Shown piece after piece: positions 24,801 to 37,121 of a DNA stretch of 64,000 nucleotides; the stretch's first letter is position 1; each line of letters begins with the position of its first letter. The notes under the pieces were generated by a model, which was not told where the DNA came from, ran no database searches, and saw nothing but the letters and a program-made list of their open reading frames with translations. Where the stretch lies: positions 1,270,001 to 1,334,000 of the forward strand of contig JAJTWR010000329.1 of assembly GCA_021613335.1 (NCBI GenBank), read 5' to 3'. Source of the stretch: Whitmania pigra. Its lineage: Eukaryota > Annelida > Clitellata > Hirudinida > Haemopidae. The position numbers were made by a program, and so were the translations under genes.

Positions 24801-27800
24801 AGGCAAATAATAAACATCTCCTGTCAAAATTAGCAAAATATTTTCTCACGCAATTCGTCACGCAACCCCGTTTAGTCACCTCGAACTTAGGTCACGTGTT
24901 TAGCACCTGTGACCTGTGACCTGTGACCTTCTAGAAGTAGGGGTTTGCTGTTGTTGTCATCTCGATATTATCTTCCTTGTGCTGGCAACGGAGACGGAAA
25001 ATCTGCTCGTCCTGAGGATAAACACTCTTGCGAACAACAAGGATTCGAACTCCTAACGGAACCTAACTAATATTAAAGCGTAATTATTAGACGTAACTAC
25101 TCGATTACAGATAGAATTGAGGTTGACTTTCCTATACCTTTTCAATCGGTTGCCTGTTGTTCATAACAGCGTTTCTGTTTTATTCATCACATTTCCTTCT
25201 GTGTTCGTGGCGATTTCAAAGTTATAAATAAATAATTAATTAATTATTCGACTACTTATTTAATAAATATTTTAGAGATGAAAACATAAAATAAGTAATA
25301 ATTAATAAATAAATAAATAAAACGAAATTTCAAATAAAATTTATCGATTTCCACGGATGGATAAAGTTGCACGTCGGCGTTCGAATCACAGGAAGTTGAA
25401 GTTTTCGAAGATTATTTTACAAAAGTCATCAATCAACTCTTAGATTTCAATGTCGTGCAACTGTTGCTGGAAGCACGTGTTGATGCTTTGAGTGGCCGAA
25501 GTCAGCTTCAATCATAGGTGCGAATAAATCCTTCTCATGGTGATGATGAGCAAGTTTCGAATTTAGTCAGAGATTAGATTATTTTCTGAACAAGATTTAT
25601 TTAAAATTCGATTCGATGACCTAATTGAAATTCAAATTGTCAGATGCACCGGAGAATGTCAAGGTCAAAATAATCGGAAAAGTAATCGAAGGTCAACCTG
25701 CCAATGTTGCTTGTGAGGCTGATGGAAGCAGACCATTGAAGTTCGAGTGGCTTAAAGTGAGCATCATCATCATCACCACCGTCGTCATCGCCATCATCAT
25801 CATCATCACTAGTTAACTCGCCTCCCTTATTTACAAATGAATATGCAACAGGAACAAATCCTCTCCGATAAAGTCCGAGCGAAGATTCCAGTGGTGAGAC
25901 AAAACTCAACGTTGTGGATTGAAAAGATGAAGGGAGACTTCGAAGGGAAATATTTCTGCAGAGTTTCAAACAGCAGAGGAGTACTCGAGTCGTCCGTGGA
26001 ACTGAAGATGATGAGTAGGACTTTTCATTCATTCTTTTTTCAATCAATTTCTTTCGTACCGAAATTAATTTCTTATTAAATTCTTATTAAAATTCCATTC
26101 ACGAATTTCATTTCCTAGGACTTCCTTCGATAAACGTTTTTCCCGCAAATAGAACCATCTTGGAGGGAGGTCCCCTGGTTGCTGATTGCGAAGCAACTGG
26201 AGACCCAATTCCACTCGTTTTGTGGGCGAAATTAAACTCATCGACACACGTTAAGGTTGTTTGAACATTTTTTTTAAATAATTCACGAATTACGATTAAT
26301 TGTTGAAAACTTTGAAAATCAGTTAACTGATCCAAAGTATGGATCTTCGAAGCTCATCATTCCCAAAGTGGAAACTTCAGACGAAGGAATCTACGTCTGT
26401 TTGGCCAGCAACGAAGCTGGCAACGAATCCAGGAAACTTTTACTCAACGTCGAATGTAATCTCATTATTTTCTTGAATACTTAAACAGATCAAATTATAG
26501 TTATCAGAGTCTTATTGCATTTTCATATGTTCTACGTAAAATAGGGTCGATTGGTAACAACAATAAATAGGCAGAGATAAATGAAATGACGAGGCACAAG
26601 ATTAACATCAGTTATAAACATACGACTGCTATTCACAAAACATAGCTGCTATTCCAGGCATTCCAAAGTTACACTGCGAACCAGAGTCATGCTTTGGATG
26701 GGCGGGGCAGATTCGAAAGTTCACGTGCACCTCAATAGGGAAGCCACGCCCCTCCGTTCAGTGGAGGAGGGCCGGCCAGATGATCAGTGACGTCACGCAT
26801 GGATACATAGTCGAGACGAATAATCATTCGGAGAGAGTCACCACAAGTGTACTCAGGGTTTGATTTTGAACTTATCTCGTGTTGTCACGTTTGAGTGGTT
26901 TCAAATTGTTTGCATGTTGACTACGCAAGGGATGAAGAATTATCTATTCTCGTCAGACAGGTACACTATAAGGAATATGTCTCACTATAATTCCTCCAAA
27001 AAGGGATGAATAGAATCAATTAGTGATATATTTTGTTTCAATTCGTAATCTCAATTACTGTGCACATCATTCAAATACTTCGTCATCGGTTATTTGTAAA
27101 AAACATATAAATTGTTATTGCACTAATTTTAATATTTAATTAATCAAGATCCTCATCGGAAGGAATCAGTCGTGGATGTTTGGCGCTTACTCATGCGTGG
27201 CACAAAACAAACATGGAAGCACTTCCATCGAACTCAAGCTTCTGCCTGCAGGTTCGTTAAACCTCCGCGATCCTGTTTTCCGACCCGCCATTTCTTTGTC
27301 TCACTCTTATTGAGGAGCAATGTATTTAACTCTACATAGATTAAAGATTAAATTAATAAATTTATATTAAAATCGTCTGTTAATGAATGAATATGAATAT
27401 AAAACTGGTCCACATAACAACATGTCTGTCCATATGATTGTTCATACAAAAAAAAACGATTCTCAAGCATTCTCATCTCAGGTTTCATTGCATCCCTCCT
27501 GCTCATTAATATTACCAAGATTGCTAATATTATTAAAATCACTAACATTACTAATATTGTATTGTGTATCACAAATGACAACTCTTGAAAGCTCTGCCCA
27601 GCATGCCTCACAATGTCTCCGTCGTTTCCGAGAACGGTACTTCAGTTGTTCTGAAGGTGTCCATCGAAGAATGCCGACCGGTTGTTTCAGTCTGGAGAGT
27701 TGAATATCGAGAGAATGAAAACAACGTTTCGGAAAGTCGGGAACTCGTCTCAAGAGGAAGTAAATAATAAATCGTTCAGTTTTATACTTTCGTGACATCA

Positions 27801-29099
27801 CCATAGTTCTCGTTCGTTAATAAGTCACAGGAAAGGGTATAGAACCATGTTACGAGGCTGTTAGAGCGGTTGTTGAAAGCAAAAAACGATATTTCAGATT
27901 GAGGATCGATTAATTGACCGCTTTGTTATTGTTTAACTTGAGTTCAAAGGTTATCATAGAATAACAATAATGCAAGAGGGTTTGAATTTGCAACTCGCAA
28001 ATGTTACTGTTAGTTATTACTAAATGTGTTTTTTTATATAGGAAAGTTGGTATGATGTCAATTTGTACATTTTGAGAGAACTTATGGATAAAATTAAGAA
28101 TTTGAGGAATGAAATAAACTTATGGGGTCGAATCTAAAAAAATAATGACGCATGTCATGCTATAACCAATTTATTCAAATTATTTTTAAATTCAATAAAA
28201 AAATAAATTTGAAAGCTGATGAAGTTGAGCTGCTTGTGGCGGATTTGAAGCAGGGGAAGGAATACGTAATGCTAGTGTCTGCAGGAAACGAGATGGGCTT
28301 TGGAGAACCAGCAACAATTCGGCTTACAACAAGTCCCTTGGAACAGCCTCAAGGTGAACTGCTATCGATTAAAAATCAAGGTTTATTAAATGGAATTACT
28401 GGATTATAATAGAAGTATCGATAATTACAAGGATTCATTTTAGATCATTCCATAATTCCTATTATTTGATAATCAACATTAATGACGTATAACATCGTCT
28501 ACTTGTGTTTTACAGGGAGTTCTCAATTGCGGCAATTGAATGAAGAGGGAAATGATTCGAAAGTAAACTTTGAAATACTCTCGGGATGTTTTGGCGCAGC
28601 CCTCGCAGTCGTCTTCTCGTTGTTATTGTTGGTGTTCTGTTTGAAAAGGAAACGACTGTGCAGGGGAGGAGACAGATCGGTCTTGAACTCGGGAGTCCGA
28701 TGTTACTCCTGGTACAACGCTACATCGAGCGCGAAAACAAAAAACAAACCGCCTCTCCTTGACGACGATAAAACTATTCTTCACAGCGAAGCTTCGGAAT
28801 CGAGGAAAGTTTATGCCTCGCCGGAACTCATTCATGCAACTCTGGAAGATAGGGAAACATCGCTGTCGCTTCTTAGGACGCGAAGGAAGACTTCCCTTAA
28901 GTACTCTCACACCGATGCAACTCTCAGTCCTGAGAAGGTTTCGATAAGGACTGGCACCTCGGCATTGGACTGTGACACCACTGATGCCTGCTCTGGAGTT
29001 TACGAAGAAATACCCAAGTCCGACTCGACTGCTGTCAGCGAAATACTCGACGAATACCACGTCGAGATGAATACTGGCGACCATTACAACAGAGTTTAG
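21832..29099 (+). CDS. Transmembrane Ig-superfamily adhesion receptor (5 Ig, 1 FN3), 14 exons, 805 aa
   Basis: Cell-surface adhesion or recognition molecule. Exons 21832-21877, 22489-22696, 22727-22866, 23109-23246, 23484-23630, 25644-25756, 25852-26014, 26119-26255, 26323-26455, 26658-26857, 27149-27251, 27592-27759, 28216-28353 and 28516-29099 sum to 2418 nt (806 codons). Signal peptide MRTTCCSAVIFLSLHASFVF. Each Ig domain is split over two exons with Cys, Trp and DxGxYxC landmarks: Ig1 about 22-131 (SDSGSYRC), Ig2 132-226 (EDRGMYEC), Ig3 227-318 (DFEGKYFC), Ig4 319-408 (SDEGIYVC), Ig5 409-509 (FGAYSC). FN3 510-611, membrane helix about 632-654 (FGAALAVVFSLLLLVFCL), stop-transfer KRKRLCR, and a tail of about 150 residues with several tyrosines including YEEI. 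The layout is NCAM/Fasciclin II-like with one FN3 only; exact orthology is not assigned. Confidence 0.9.
24419..24474. repeat. GAC/GAT trinucleotide microsatellite in Ig-CAM intron
   Basis: Imperfect GACGATGATG array within intron 23631-25643. Confidence 0.85.
24889..24929. promoter_or_regulatory. Cluster of AGGTCA half-sites (DR1 array) with an E-box
   Basis: Three TGACCT half-sites, each separated by one G (24910-24915, 24917-24922, 24924-24929), form overlapping DR1 elements, the spacing used by RXR, HNF4 and COUP-TF type nuclear receptors. An inverted half-site AGGTCA (24889-24894) overlaps a CACGTG E-box (24893-24898). It lies in the 2-kb Ig-CAM intron. Function is inferred from the motif only; a simple 7-bp tandem repeat is the alternative. 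Confidence 0.4.
25757..25812. repeat. ATC microsatellite at an intron start
   Basis: CAT/ATC array beginning right after the donor of the Ig3 exon (25756). Confidence 0.85.
29001..29012 (+). other. YEEI motif in the Ig-CAM cytoplasmic tail
   Basis: Codons TAC GAA GAA ATA encode Tyr-Glu-Glu-Ile, the consensus bound by Src-family SH2 domains when phosphorylated. It lies in the context SGVYEEIPKS, about 30 residues before the C-terminus. Phosphorylation is not shown by the sequence. Confidence 0.5.
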
Positions 29100-29307
29100 C
29101 TGCCTCTCTACGTCGTCTCTGAAGGACTGTCGAACAGATTTATACATTTTCAGTTGTTTCAGTTTGTTTGTTACGAAGTATTAAGATTTACATTAATACA
29201 TCGGTTTAGCTTCAAGCTAATTTCGTGCACACAGCACTTGAAACTCGAATCTAGGTGCAAGCGATTTTGACCATCGTTAACGAAATTTAAATAATCTGTA
29301 CAGCACG

Positions 29308-29313
29308 AATAAA
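29308..29313 (+). terminator. Candidate poly(A) signal AATAAA
   Basis: AATAAA about 210 bp past the Ig-CAM stop codon. Confidence 0.5.
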
Positions 29314-30128
29314 CCCATTGGATGCTGGAGTTGCGTTGCGATTATCAGCAATTATCTTTACTTCAGCAGCACAACAAAAGCAATGGTTCTCTAATTCCTT
29401 TTTATTCTATATATCGATTTTCTTCAACAAAAATTATTTAAAGTAACTATTGCAATCCACAAAGTAAATTCCTGTTTACAAGCTACAATTAAATCCAAAA
29501 TATTTCAATTAATAAATCTAAAGAAATCTAAAACTGACGTCCGAAACGCATTCAAAATTGCGACTAGATGTTCAAAGTAAAAGAAATGGTATGAGTCAAG
29601 AATGGTGATTATGATATTAAAACATGATGTTAAACTTAATACGAACTTAAAGCAACATAAGTAAATCGCATTTGTGCAAGAATGGTGACTATTCTTAAAT
29701 GAACTGAAAGAGACCAAAATTAGTTTGAAGACAGTATGACTGAAGGATATCAATTTTATGGAATGACTTTGGTCAGCAAAACAACTAATGACCATGTGCT
29801 GCTGAAAATATGCTTACAATATGCTAACATCAAAATGAGACACTAAAGCATCCATCTAATGCAAAACTAAAGGCCAGAAAAAACAATTCGTCTAATTCAT
29901 TGGTCATTTTAAAAAAAGCACCAAACTTGGTCCCTTTAATCGATCTAAATGTATTCCAGCCAGACGACCAATTCGTATCAATAAAAGTTGCATGCATCCG
30001 TATCTGGGTTCCAAAATAAAGGTACATTCCACAGAAACTTTTAAAAATCTATCTTCCATGATTAGAACTGTTCAAAATTTAAAATCTGACCTAAAAATAA
30101 CTCTAGACAACTAAATAAGGAACATATA
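29314..30128. other. Convergent intergenic / CYLD 3' UTR
   Basis: AT-rich, no coding exon seen; the minus-strand open frames 29505-29795 and 29830-30027 look like chance ORFs. Most is probably the 3' UTR of CYLD. Confidence 0.5.
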
Positions 30129-33100
30129 TCATTTATAAAGCAGAAGAGCAGGAAATTGATAAATATAAATATCAGCATTGAACAACAACTTATCCATTAA
30201 AGGAGGTATCTCTGTTTTGCTCAAAGCAATTAAATGATTAGTTGATGAATGGGAGATCAAATCAGGAAGAAATGAACAGATCCCAACTTGTGGATGACCT
30301 GGCCCTGATGCTTCATCTATAAATAACGGATTTAATTTTAAATTCTGATCGGAGCTAACTGAATTACTTATTATTCACCTAAACTAGAAGTGCTGAAAAA
30401 CATCCACGGAGCTGTGGAAGTAAGGCCTGTTCTCACAAAGCTGATGCTGTGAAACTCTTTCGAGCATATGACTGCATAGAGTTCCAACTTCTCTCTCATC
30501 TTGTCTGCCCATCCGCTCCCCACTACCACGTCGGACCGGAGGGAGCACTCGACGACACTTCCGACCGGTAATGGTCTGTGATGAGACCTTTTCACGTGGC
30601 TGTGAAACTGTCGATGATTGAACTCGCTCGAAAAACCGGCTTAAGCGATGATCGTTAAATAATTGTGGAACCTGATTGGAACAAGCGTCGCAGAACACCG
30701 TGGACGAGAGAAGATGAGTGGCTTCGAAACACTCCCTGCATTCCGACGTTCCCAGCTTGCCACATATGTTGCATTCTCTCAGGCCTTTAAATGACAACAT
30801 TTAAAAATCATTTACATTTTTAGGCACTAAATATATACAAATATATAAATTATACAAAGAAATAAATTAACTATTTTGGAGAACGTCCGTGATGTCGAGT
30901 TCCATGCACGGAATGACCAAATCCCTTGGTCTTTTTTGCATGTTAAGCACCAAACAGAGTGGAACCTATAAAAATTAACTGAAAATTCTTTTCACAAAAA
31001 AAGTTTTATTTAAAAATGCTTATGGGAGTAAATCATGTGTGACATGAGTTTAATCAATCAATCCAAATCTTAAGAAAACAGAAAATTCCACTACTTGAGA
31101 AAGCTTGTGATTGGCTTGAAAAAAGGAGAGTTCAAGAAGCCGTTGTATTGTTGGATTGATAAAACCATCCTCACTAACCGGAACATTCCACAGATGAGCT
31201 CCATTCCCTGAACTATAAATAATTCAAAAAATATTCATTCATTGCAATACTTACTCTGAGCACCAGATATATAACTACAAGTTATAAAATCACATTCAAC
31301 ATAAAATTAACCTGAAGATAATTTGGGGGTCAACATTTAAAAATTGCATGAGATTGGCATAAAAATTTGAAGGACCTAAAAATAACAATGACATTTGTAA
31401 ATGGTTTAATCAGCCTGTCCTGTTTGTTTGGAAATAAATAACGAAACGATTAAACAAAAATTCAGTAAAACAGTTACCTTCAGCTGAAGTATTGTTTTTA
31501 AGAGTAGAACACTCACCGACGAGTTGTTCTAAGAATTCAATTCTGGAAGTGTTTATGGATAAACCACTGAAAATTAAATTATGGGGATCATCATCTAAAT
31601 TCAGGAAAAGTTTTTAAAAATGCAATTCCATAATTCTGTACAGTGAAACAACCAACCATCTCAACGGGTTGACAACATGATTTAAGAGAGTGGACCTCAT
31701 TTCAACAACTGCATCAGAATCAATGGATTTTTGTCTCAGCAGCACTGAATCAAATGCTTGGCTGAAGGTGAACATTGAAAAGAGAACAACATCAGCATGA
31801 TTGCATGCTGGAAGGTGATGCATAGATTTTATATTTAGAGCTCTAGCTAAGCTGTCTGGATCATCAAAACAGAGAGGTAGACAGATAACTCCTTTTCTTA
31901 GACCTACACATTGAAAATTAATTATAAACTCTTACTCGTCACAGTAAACTTTTGAGCTTATCTAGATGCTACCTGGATTAGAAGAATTCAGAAGTGGAAA
32001 AAATCTGGAGTCTTTTCTAATAGAATTTATAAAAGTAAAGTAAGCCCTGCCAGGAGGGCAACTGAAGAATCTCCTTCCGCCGATCTTTCCGTCCGTGCAG
32101 GCACGGTGTTCGCTCTCCTTCATGGATTTGATAAACAAACATCAGCATTAAGTAACAAAGTCGATCGTTTCCAACTTACCAATTCAATTCCGACCAAAAT
32201 GTTCGATCTATTCTTGAAACAACCCATCCAACGAACAACACCGTGACAAGTGCATCCTTCAACGTCCACTTCGACTCGAGAACCGACGTCCACCTCTGAC
32301 GACGGATATCCCTGCCTTTCCTGCCGTATCGGGGAGCTCGGTCTGGGCTGGAACGTGACGGCACTTCGAGCGGATTTACTAGGCAACGTACCGGCCGTCG
32401 AAGCTGCTGAATTGGTTACTTCGGTCGGGTTTTGAGCGATCGGATTCTCGTCTACGTGTGCCTCGTCAGTCCTCAATTTCAGGCAAATAACCTGACCTTC
32501 GCACGGCAGCGGGGCAGTTTCGTTCGGATGTGAATCTATTTCTTCGACTTGTCTGCAAGGTACGGTACATCCGGAATTGCTAAACAAAGTCAGGCTGCCC
32601 CTTACGGCGGAACTCCTTTCCGGTATCGTCGGAGCGGAATCTGACGAAGATCTCCTGTGAAAGCTCTGAGGCAACAAAGAGTTCCTCAGGGTCCTGTTTA
32701 TCTGCTGCAGTATGATGTTGGGCGTGCGCTTAGAAATGAACTTGAAGAAGCTGCGATGGGGCTTTGAGGTCGAAGTGCTCTTGTTTTGGAGATGATTTTT
32801 GTTTAAGTCACCAGTGTTAGCATGTAGACTCTCGTCTTCGATTGCAAGCATGGAGAAAAACTCAATAAACGAATTGCGGAGTAAGTAAAGAAAAAAATAT
32901 CAAACCGTCGGCACGTCCGTAGAAAATACTTCTGCCGGTCGTGTAAGGTAGTCGGAGTAGCACGTCGTTTTCGTCGAAAACCTTGCAAGCGATACTCCTC
33001 GTCGTAGAATAAGTCTCCAGAGTCCTACTCCTCAAGTTATTGAAAGTGTGCTTTACTGCAACCTCAGATAATTTAAGAGAATCTACTCTGTCATATTCCA

Positions 33101-35240
33101 TGTTCTGATTGGTGGAATTGAATTTAATCTTCTTGTTTTCAGCATAAATGTTATCAAAACTTCGGTGAAAAGATGTTGGTGTTGGCATAGCATGTGGCTG
33201 ATATTCTAAATAGTCACTGTGTTGGTTGTCTGCAGCAACCTGTGATTCACAAATTATTATAAACAGAACTCTTCTAAGAAACTTGTGAAAGCACGTTAAG
33301 ATGAAATCATGAGATCGAACCTGAAACGAATCGGCGTCTCTGTTCAAAACACGTCCGGTCTCATCTTTTTCAACATTTTCATAGCAGTGATCCAAAACAG
33401 CTGAGATGTGAATGCTTTTCTGTCTTGGTGCATCAACTGCAAAATTGTTTGGAGAACTCACCATGCTTACTGAAGGACTAATGTTGCTAGACTCAGCTAA
33501 AGGTCTGTTTGAAGTCTTTGAAGGTTGATTGCTAGTTTTAGAAGGTTGTTGATACACAAATATTTGAGAAGCTGTTTCACTTGAAGAACCCATATCTGAC
33601 TGATCTTAAAAAAAAGTAAAACTCAACAATTTGAGGATTTGTTCATTCGATATTTAATTAAAAAGAAACTAATTCAAAGTTAATTTTTAAGGCAAACAAA
33701 CCAGATGAGTGAAGATCTTCAACGAAGTTGGATTTCTCCATTCCTGGAACTGGGAATTCATGCCAAGTGTTGACATCAACGTGTTCTTAAAAATCATCAA
33801 GCAATCAATTGACTTGTTATAATATTTTGTATACTTTTGCAAAAAAATTGAAAATAATATTACAGACACTAACTTAAATCATTTATTTCAGTTAGGAGAT
33901 GTTAAGAGTTAGTCGATCAATTAACTTCCAATCAAAGGTGAAATAAGTGTGCAATTTAAATTTAAAAAGTATATCATTTTAGAACAATTGATTTGATAAA
34001 GAAATGAAGGAACATCATCATTTTGCATCAACATGCATCGACGCATGCATCATTCACAAAAATGTTCATAAACTGCTTCATCGCAAAAAAAATCAAACTT
34101 GGAAAAGAAGCCTCAGGCACGTCATCCTTCGACCCAAAAAATTCCTCTGCTTTCATGAGGCCTATTGCTGGAATAAGAGAGGCATGATTCTGAGCAGTTC
34201 TGAACAGCTGTTCATTATTATATTTGCCAGTCCCAGTACCAATAGGTCTATCCTATAAAAATGTTAAAATTAATTCTCAAAAATATTAAGCCGCTCGTTG
34301 ACTTTGCTTCCTACTTACAAACTCAACTCCAATGGTGTACTCTTTAACCTTGGCATCTGGAAGAATGCCGATCCACCTGACCGTCCCCAGTTCGGGACCG
34401 TCGTCACTTATCCAAACGATTCTCTCTCCTAATTCCAACGGTAGTCTTGCCAAACTCAAAGCAGATGAGTCGCAAGTCGGTGCCTCGCAAACCGAAACGA
34501 CGTCCGACTTGCCGGAGCAATCTTCTTCCGGGAAATCCGCATCTTCAAAATCCTTACGAGGTTGATAAACTGATATTTTGTCGATGCTTAAAAATAGTCC
34601 ACAATGTTCATCGCATTCAAAAAATCTCTTTCCCTTGAATGAGCCATCTGTTGATCCAAAACCCATGAAAGCCTAATCAACATAAAGGATATCTATAAGG
34701 TGGCTCAGTTAATATGAAAATTTAATAAATAGAACTCACAAATGGAAGTTTAACTCCAAACCAAATGCCTGGTCTGGATGGCAGTGATCCAACATAATGG
34801 ATCAAACCACATGTGCTTTCCATCAGACCTGGGTAATTTATAATTGTAACATAGATCTCACACATTTGCCCAGACACAAATTGGTCTAGATAACGATCAA
34901 AAATGTCTCTTCCAATATTTAACATATTAGTTTCTATTGATAATTTTTTCCTTTCTGCAAACGAGTCAACTGCCAGCAATAGCTCGAATTCAATTTCACT
35001 TATGGACAGCACTGCTTTTTGAGAGCACGATAGATATACGTTGATTAGTTCACATGATTTCAAATATAATGGAGATTCGTTGGATGAAGAATGTATTTGA
35101 TCTAGGTTTTCTATAGGACCGTGTTGATCGTTAATCATCCAGAGACTTCCCGCGGATACATACAGCAGTGCTTGGTCAATCTTACCAATTTGGGTAGCAC
35201 ACGAATCTTCCAATAAGAGATAATAGGTCGAACAATCCAT
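30129..35240 (-). CDS. CYLD: CYLD-type protein with a diverged catalytic site (probable pseudo-deubiquitinase)
   Basis: CYLD normally removes Lys63/Met1 ubiquitin chains and restrains NF-kB signalling. The minus-strand multi-exon gene starts at MDCSTYYLLLEDSCATQIGK (35240). First CAP-Gly: GLIHYVGSLPSRPGIWFGVK / DGSFKGKRFFECDEHCGLF. Second: GTVRWIGILPDAKVKEYTIG / GTGKYNNEQLFRTAQNHASL. A long disordered linker (33.6-32.4 kb) precedes the third, HGVVRWMGCFKNRSNILVGI / CTDGKIGGRRFFSCP. The USP region follows: LFSMFTFSQAFDSVLLR, TIQRLLELSF, CMELDITDVLQN, the zinc-binding insert CNICGKLGTSECRECF, LELYAVICSKEFHSISFVRT and the end LLFNADIYIYQFPALLLYK. The usual NSCYLD active-site stretch is replaced by PACNHAD (31785-31810), and the catalytic Asp (FFDS in human) is Ser (FFST, codon 30392-30394), while the catalytic His is kept (30449-30451). 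No stops or frameshifts interrupt it. Confidence 0.93.
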
Positions 35241-36276
35241 TATAGAGAAGTGACCTCATGCTGTTTAACCGATACATTCAACATAAATACAAACTTGAAA
35301 TTTGGTTCGGGAGCGATACTTGTATACTTATGACATGAGTGCTTTCTTAAAATACAAAGTGGACTAATTAAGTTACATAAGTAACGATAAATTTTTTGCT
35401 ATTAATCTAACACTCATCAGGTGCTCAGGACGTCAATCATAATCACCTGAAAGTTCGTCGTTAGATGTAGTAGTTTAATTAAATAGGTCTCTTTGCTCTA
35501 ATGTATTTTAATTAACGTTTATCTAAAGCGGTCTGCTTCTTAAGTCTGTCACTCTCCCGACCAAATGGGCAAAATAGTTGCATGACGCCACCAATCTTAA
35601 AAAAGCAATTAATTTATAAGATATAGATGTAAATAAAATATATATAATTTATTATTAAATTTTAATTTTTCAATGGTTGAAATAGAGTGATCAAGCTTTA
35701 CGATTCTTTCGTGCTGTAATCTGCTATTTTCCTCTCAAGTTGTTGGTGCCGCATATTATTAAATGCTGAGTATTGTTGTTTAGTTTTTATTATAGTGCCA
35801 AATAGCTTCGAAATTGGGAGCTTTTCTAACTCGGATTTTGTATGCTTGCACGTTCACTAACGTTCCACAGACTTGGATAACGTTTAGCGATGATTCGTGC
35901 TTGGAAATAAATATTAGAAGTATGGATAGCACCAAGTTGCAATTAAACCCTTAAGATTACTTGGCAGTTTTTGTTTACTTTCATGGCAATAGGTTGGGGC
36001 TTTGATAATAATATATATTTAAACAATTTCGCGTTTCATTGTTTGGCCAATGTTGCGATGCCTCACTTATTTCGATCTTGTTGTAATGTGACGGGCTGTA
36101 CGCGTAGTTTCATACATTAATTTACTTATACTGTTGCGCACATGTCTCAAAATGCATCAGCTTTCATCATGTAATTATCACATTATTTATGACAAACTAA
36201 GCCAAAAAGCTTGAAGTTATTGTAAAATTAATTTATGTTATTCATTTTTTTATTCAGTGTAAACCTTGGGAAGCTA
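35241..36276. other. Divergent intergenic region between CYLD and the KCTD gene
   Basis: About 1 kb with no coding sequence; a shared bidirectional promoter is possible. The KCTD coding exon has an acceptor at 36257 (TTTTTTATTCAG), so at least one non-coding 5' exon lies in this stretch. Confidence 0.5.
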
Positions 36277-37121
36277 ATGATGTCGACTGAAGTAGTCACT
36301 TTGAATGTTGGTGGTGTGTTGTACACAACAACCAGAACCACTCTAACAAAATATGCAGATTCTATGCTGGGTGCAATGTTTGGTGGACAATACAATCCCA
36401 CAGCTCTCGATCAACAGGGCAATTACTTCATCGACAGGGATGGATACATGTTTCGACACATTTTGAATTTTTTAAGATCTGGTCAGCTTTGTCTTCCTCA
36501 AGGATTCAAGGATTTTGATTTATTGGAAGCCGAGGCCGATTTTTACCAAATCCCCGCCCTTATTTGTGCCATCAAATCTGGGCGGCAACGTGCTTTCGCC
36601 AGCTCCGCTAAGAGCAGACAGGGCTACTACATAGAACTGTTGGATTGCGAAGAGACTGCATATTTCTACAGGTTCTATTCGGACCCTCCTAAAGGCATCA
36701 ACACGGAGTTAAAAAACAGTGGCCTAGTCATATCTGGCTCTAAACAAGCCTTGTTAATGTTGCCACTTCCTGAGAAAACTATCAAAGATCTTCAGGTGAT
36801 ATTTTATTAGGTGCAACTATTTAAATCACGTCATTTTTTTGACATTGTCACTTTATGTGCTTTGCACTCATTGCCAAGATGTCAATATCTGAAAGAGTTT
36901 TATGTAATCTATAGTAGGTAAATTCTCAATTGCAGATGGGAGAAGCTCCTTTCAGGACAGTGAATGTGAGCAGCTCAGTTTGTCCAAAAATGTCCATCAT
37001 TCACCATCTCCAGGGAACAGGATGGCAATTGGTGACAACTTCGTTTTCTAACAACACAAACAGTGACGGATCTTTTATGATCCACAAGTACATTTGGTAC
37101 CTCCCTGCTGCCATAACATGA
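36277..37121 (+). CDS. KCTD-family BTB/T1 domain protein (two coding exons, 234 aa)
   Basis: KCTD proteins oligomerise through an N-terminal BTB (potassium-channel T1-like) domain and usually act as cullin-3 ubiquitin-ligase adaptors or G-protein regulators. Exons 36277-36795 and 36936-37121 total 705 nt (235 codons). BTB residues about 4-105: VVTLNVGGVLYTTTRTTLTK, DSMLGAMFGGQYNP, GNYFIDRDGYMFRHILNFLR and ADFYQIPALI, closest by eye to the KCTD6/11/21 group. The C-terminal half (GYYIELLDCEETAYFYRFY ... WQLVTTSFSN ... YIWYLPAA) is not assigned to a subgroup. The start is taken at ATG 36277 (MMSTEVV), the first ATG after the splice acceptor; the open frame back to 36235 is intron. Confidence 0.88.

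Noticed and set aside
28623..29147. 174-codon minus ORF
   Set aside because: Antisense shadow of the Ig-CAM cytoplasmic tail exon.
30384..30800. Alternative 138-codon frame at the CYLD C-terminus
   Set aside because: Only its first part (CNICGKLGTSECRECF) is coding; the downstream CYLD sequence (LELYAVICSKEFHSISF) is in another frame after a splice.
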